Shown: positions 6,025 through 7,873 of the stretch, one piece after another
Layout of the letters: each line of letters begins with the position of its first letter
Position numbering within the stretch: position 1 is the stretch's first letter
Assembly (NCBI GenBank): GCA_947440715.1
Contig: CANETI010000109.1
Coordinates: forward strand, 1 to 7,873
DNA length: 7,873 nucleotides
Source of the DNA: Planctomycetota bacterium
Lineage (GTDB): Bacteria > Planctomycetota > UBA11346
Direction: 5' to 3'
The notes under the pieces: generated by a model
Database searches by the model: none
Told to the model about the DNA's origin: nothing
The model's input: the letters and a program-made list of their open reading frames with translations, nothing else
Position numbers and translations under genes: made by a program

Positions 6025-7263
6025 TTACTGAACGTCGAAGCGGAAATGTTTTTTCTTTCCTGCACGAAGTAAGACGTAGCCATCTTTAATATCAGCGGTG
6101 GTGACTTTGCGGCCTGGGTCATCGATGCGATCGTTGTGCACACTGACGCCGCCACCGGCGACTAGGCGTTTGGCCTCGCCGTTACTCGCGGCTAAGGACG
6201 CGCGCACTAACAGCGGCAACAAACCGATACCGGCTTCGAGTTCACTCGCTTGAATATTCGCGTGCGGGATGCTGTCGCCGGTGACGTCGTGACTGGCACC
6301 GAAGGCTTTTTTCGTATCGCTTAGTGCCTGATCAGCGGCAGTTAATCCGTGGATTAATTTGGTGACTTCGTAGGCCAGCACTTCTTTGGCGTTATTCATG
6401 CGTTCATCGTAAAACGCAGTGAGTTGCTTCACTTCGTCCATCGGTAATGCGGTGAAAAAGCCAAGGAATTTCGCCACATCGCTGTCAGCTGCATTGCGCC
6501 AAAATTGGAAGAAATCGTAAACGGGGGTCCGTTCGGCTGATAGCCAAATATTGCCCTGTTCCGATTTACCAAACTTGCCGCCATCGCTTTTCGTCACTAA
6601 CGGAAAGGTAAGCCCAGCAAGGTCGGCGTCAGCGGTGCGGCGACCCAATTCCATACCCATAATAATATTACCCCACTGATCCTGTCCGCCCATTTGCACG
6701 GTACATTTTTCCGTGCGGTACAAATGCACGAAATCATACGCCTGCATCACCATGTAATTAAATTCTAAGAAACTAATGCCGCCATTTTCCATACGCCCTT
6801 TGACCGAATCCATGGTCAACATGCGATTGACACTAAAATGTGGACCGACTTCGCGCAGGAGTTCAATCCAGGATTTATTCACTAACCAATCCGCATTATT
6901 CACTAATTTTGCGCCCGTGGCGCTCTCATCAAAACGCACGACCTGTCCGATTTGTTTAGCGATAGCAGCGGCGTTGCGATTAATATCTTCTCGCGTCAGC
7001 ATTTGCCGCATCGCGGTCTTGCCCGATGGATCGCCGACCAACGCCGTCGCGCCGCCGACCAGGACCAACGGTTTATGCCCACACTGTTGCAACCATTTCA
7101 GCCCCATGATCGGAACTAACGACCCGACATGCAAACTGTCAGCCGTCGGATCAAACCCGACATAGGTCGCGACGGGAGAAGCCAAGCGCTGACGCATCTC
7201 AGCATCTGTTGACTGCGCCACAAAACCACGGGACGAAAGCAGGTCGTAAAGATTTTCACTCAT
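6025..7263 (-). CDS. tyrS: Tyrosine--tRNA ligase
   Basis: A 412-residue class I aminoacyl-tRNA synthetase that charges tRNA-Tyr in the cytoplasm. The catalytic domain begins near residue 30 with TYVGFDPTADSLHVGSL (33-49), whose HVGS (45-48) is the HIGH signature, then LVGGATALVGDPSG (68-81), the tyrosine-pocket region NYMVMQAYDF and QMGGQDQWGN (190-199), and KFGKS (230-234) for KMSKS. The C-terminal 60 or so residues form an S4-like RNA-binding domain (EAKRLVAGGGVSVHNDRI). Length and layout are those of the E. coli-type TyrS. The start at 7263 (MSENLYDLL) is chosen by similarity to the family; an in-frame GTG at 7284 would add seven residues, and neither has a good binding site. It is followed by kduD and preceded by a hairpin-rich leader. 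Confidence 0.97.
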   Translation of the reverse strand: MSENLYDLLSSRGFVAQSTDAEMRQRLASPVATYVGFDPTADSLHVGSLVPIMGLKWLQQCGHKPLVLVGGATALVGDPSGKTAMRQMLTREDINRNAAAIAKQIGQVVRFDESATGAKLVNNADWLVNKSWIELLREVGPHFSVNRMLTMDSVKGRMENGGISFLEFNYMVMQAYDFVHLYRTEKCTVQMGGQDQWGNIIMGMELGRRTADADLAGLTFPLVTKSDGGKFGKSEQGNIWLSAERTPVYDFFQFWRNAADSDVAKFLGFFTALPMDEVKQLTAFYDERMNNAKEVLAYEVTKLIHGLTAADQALSDTKKAFGASHDVTGDSIPHANIQASELEAGIGLLPLLVRASLAASNGEAKRLVAGGGVSVHNDRIDDPGRKVTTADIKDGYVLLRAGKKKHFRFDVQ

Positions 7264-7275
7264 GAGGCGCGAGAG

Positions 7276-7290
7276 CCTAGGCACTGCCTG
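7276..7290 (-). repeat. Copy B of a 15-base hairpin repeat in the tyrS leader
   Basis: Minus strand CAGGCAGTGCCTAGG. It matches copy A at 7344-7358 at 12 of 15 positions, with the last eight bases (TGCCTAGG) identical. The pairing arms AGGC/GCCT are kept while the three-base loop differs (AGT here, GTT in copy A). It ends 12 bases before the tyrS ATG. Confidence 0.55.
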
Positions 7291-7343
7291 CGCGGGTCAA
7301 ACCCAGGAACCATGACGGACCAGCGATTGCTGGGATAATCCAC

Positions 7344-7358
7344 CCTAGGCAACGCCTA
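7344..7358 (-). repeat. Copy A of a 15-base hairpin repeat in the tyrS leader
   Basis: Minus strand TAGGCGTTGCCTAGG, a 5-base-pair stem with a GTT loop. It starts 4 bases after the stop codon of the UDPGP-type gene and is repeated, diverged, at 7276-7290. Confidence 0.55.
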
Positions 7359-7362
7359 AACG

Positions 7363-7873
7363 TTATCCTTCGAGGTAAAAGTCACCGGTGATTTGTTTCA
7401 GGCGGCGATCCCATTTTGCCAGGAACTCGGCTTTGGTTGCGGCATAGAGTGGGCTGATTTCGATGCGGGCGTTTGGCGGCAGAGTCACGGTTACTCCGGC
7501 AGCTCGTAGCCAATTGGCGTAGAGGTCGCTGGCCAATTGCACGGCGGTGATGGGACTATCACTGTTGGCTTTGCCATTAGACATCGCCGCATTTTTGACG
7601 GGGGCGAATTCGACGGCGCGGTCAACTTCCAAGCCAATGCTGGTTCCGGCCAACGGTAATAAATCGAAAATGAATCGTTCGCTTTTCCATCCCGTCACAC
7701 TTTGCGCTCGACCATCAATCCAAGCGCTGAGCGGTTTGCGACTACGATGGAGCGGTAATTGATAGCCACTGCTAACGAGGCGTTGCAAAAATGCCACGCT
7801 CCAGCAATGCATGGCGGTATTGCCCCAGCGGTAAATTAATTCGCCGGTCGCGTTACGACTGCGTGCCATTTCC
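7363..7873 (-). CDS. UDPGP-family nucleotidyltransferase (UDP-N-acetylglucosamine/UDP-sugar pyrophosphorylase type), C-terminal part
   Basis: The last 170 codons of a gene that continues past the right edge, so its true start is not visible; the ATG at 7869 is an internal Met. Three blocks match the eukaryote-type UDPGP family: LIYRWGNTAMH (near 7809-7839, the sugar-binding G-N-x-A-x-H region), GWKSERFIFDLLP (7654-7692), and VEFAPVKNA with its conserved Lys (7588-7614), followed by SDSPITA. These enzymes make UDP-GlcNAc or UDP-hexose from UTP and the sugar 1-phosphate in the cytoplasm, for cell wall or glycan synthesis. UAP1/AGX-like and UDP-glucose types cannot be told apart without the N-terminal half. 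The stop is TAA at 7363-7365. It lies 99 bases upstream of tyrS on the same strand. Confidence 0.8.
   Translation of the reverse strand, partial: EMARSRNATGELIYRWGNTAMHCWSVAFLQRLVSSGYQLPLHRSRKPLSAWIDGRAQSVTGWKSERFIFDLLPLAGTSIGLEVDRAVEFAPVKNAAMSNGKANSDSPITAVQLASDLYANWLRAAGVTVTLPPNARIEISPLYAATKAEFLAKWDRRLKQITGDFYLEG

Larger units (their letters stand above)
7264..7362 (-). other. Structured 99-base leader upstream of tyrS
   Basis: The gap between the UDPGP-type gene and tyrS holds four short perfect hairpins in a row: AGGC-N3-GCCT within 7344-7358, a CCAGC/GCTGG stem at 7320-7333, GGGT-CAA-ACCC at 7294-7304, and AGGC-N3-GCCT within 7276-7290. None is followed by a T run, so they do not look like simple intrinsic terminators. 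They could be part of an untranslated leader of tyrS or an internal promoter region; no promoter is clear. Confidence 0.4.

Noticed and set aside
7264..7284. tyrS start at GTG 7284, seven residues longer.
   Set aside because: It has no better binding site, and family members start close to the S-x-N-L segment encoded from ATG 7263. It is not ruled out.
7332..7349. Possible T-box leader for tyrS: the minus strand contains AGGGTGG (7346-7340), the start of the T-box consensus.
   Set aside because: The bases after it (ATTATCC) do not continue the consensus, the space before it is coding sequence of the upstream gene, and there is no specifier stem or terminator with a T run. T-box leaders are also not expected in this kind of bacterium.
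1..7873. CRISPR arrays, tRNA or rRNA genes, transposases, toxin-antitoxin or phage-defence genes.
   Set aside because: Read on both strands, no regularly spaced repeats, cloverleaf segments, transposase motifs or short paired accessory genes were found; all long frames are explained by the eight genes listed.

Overview
The window carries eight protein genes packed tightly on both strands, with no gap longer than about 150 bases. No RNA gene, CRISPR array, insertion sequence or phage gene could be recognised. Base composition looks balanced (about half G+C by eye). A lipid-exporting outer membrane is implied by the signal-peptide beta-barrel porin. The following combination suggests a member of the PVC group, most likely Verrucomicrobiota: a eukaryote-type UDPGP nucleotidyltransferase, a PocR-domain AraC regulator, an alginate-export-type porin and a secreted polysaccharide pyruvyl transferase-family protein. 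That placement is inference from gene content only.

Left part (1-1626): the N-terminal half of an NhaD/ArsB-like ion antiporter runs off the left edge on the minus strand. It diverges across a 143-base gap from a DUF2062 inner-membrane protein on the plus strand. The DUF2062 gene converges on the porin gene, and a weak inverted repeat lies between them.

Middle part (1627-6000), the most interesting section: an AraC-family regulator with a PocR ligand-binding domain lies directly upstream of an alginate-export-family porin, same strand, 44 bases apart. Divergent from the regulator, across 94 bases, is an exported protein of the polysaccharide pyruvyl transferase family. That gene runs tail-to-tail, three bases apart, into kduD, an SDR dehydrogenase of hexuronate catabolism. 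Read together, this looks like a small regulon for sensing, importing and oxidising an acidic (uronate-type) sugar. The job of the exported pyruvyl transferase-like protein is unknown.

Right part (6025-7873): tyrS lies 24 bases upstream of kduD on the same strand, so kduD is probably read at least partly from the tyrS transcript. Upstream of tyrS, a 99-base leader packed with four small hairpins (two of them a diverged repeat) separates it from the 3' part of a UDP-sugar/UDP-GlcNAc pyrophosphorylase-type gene that continues beyond the right edge.
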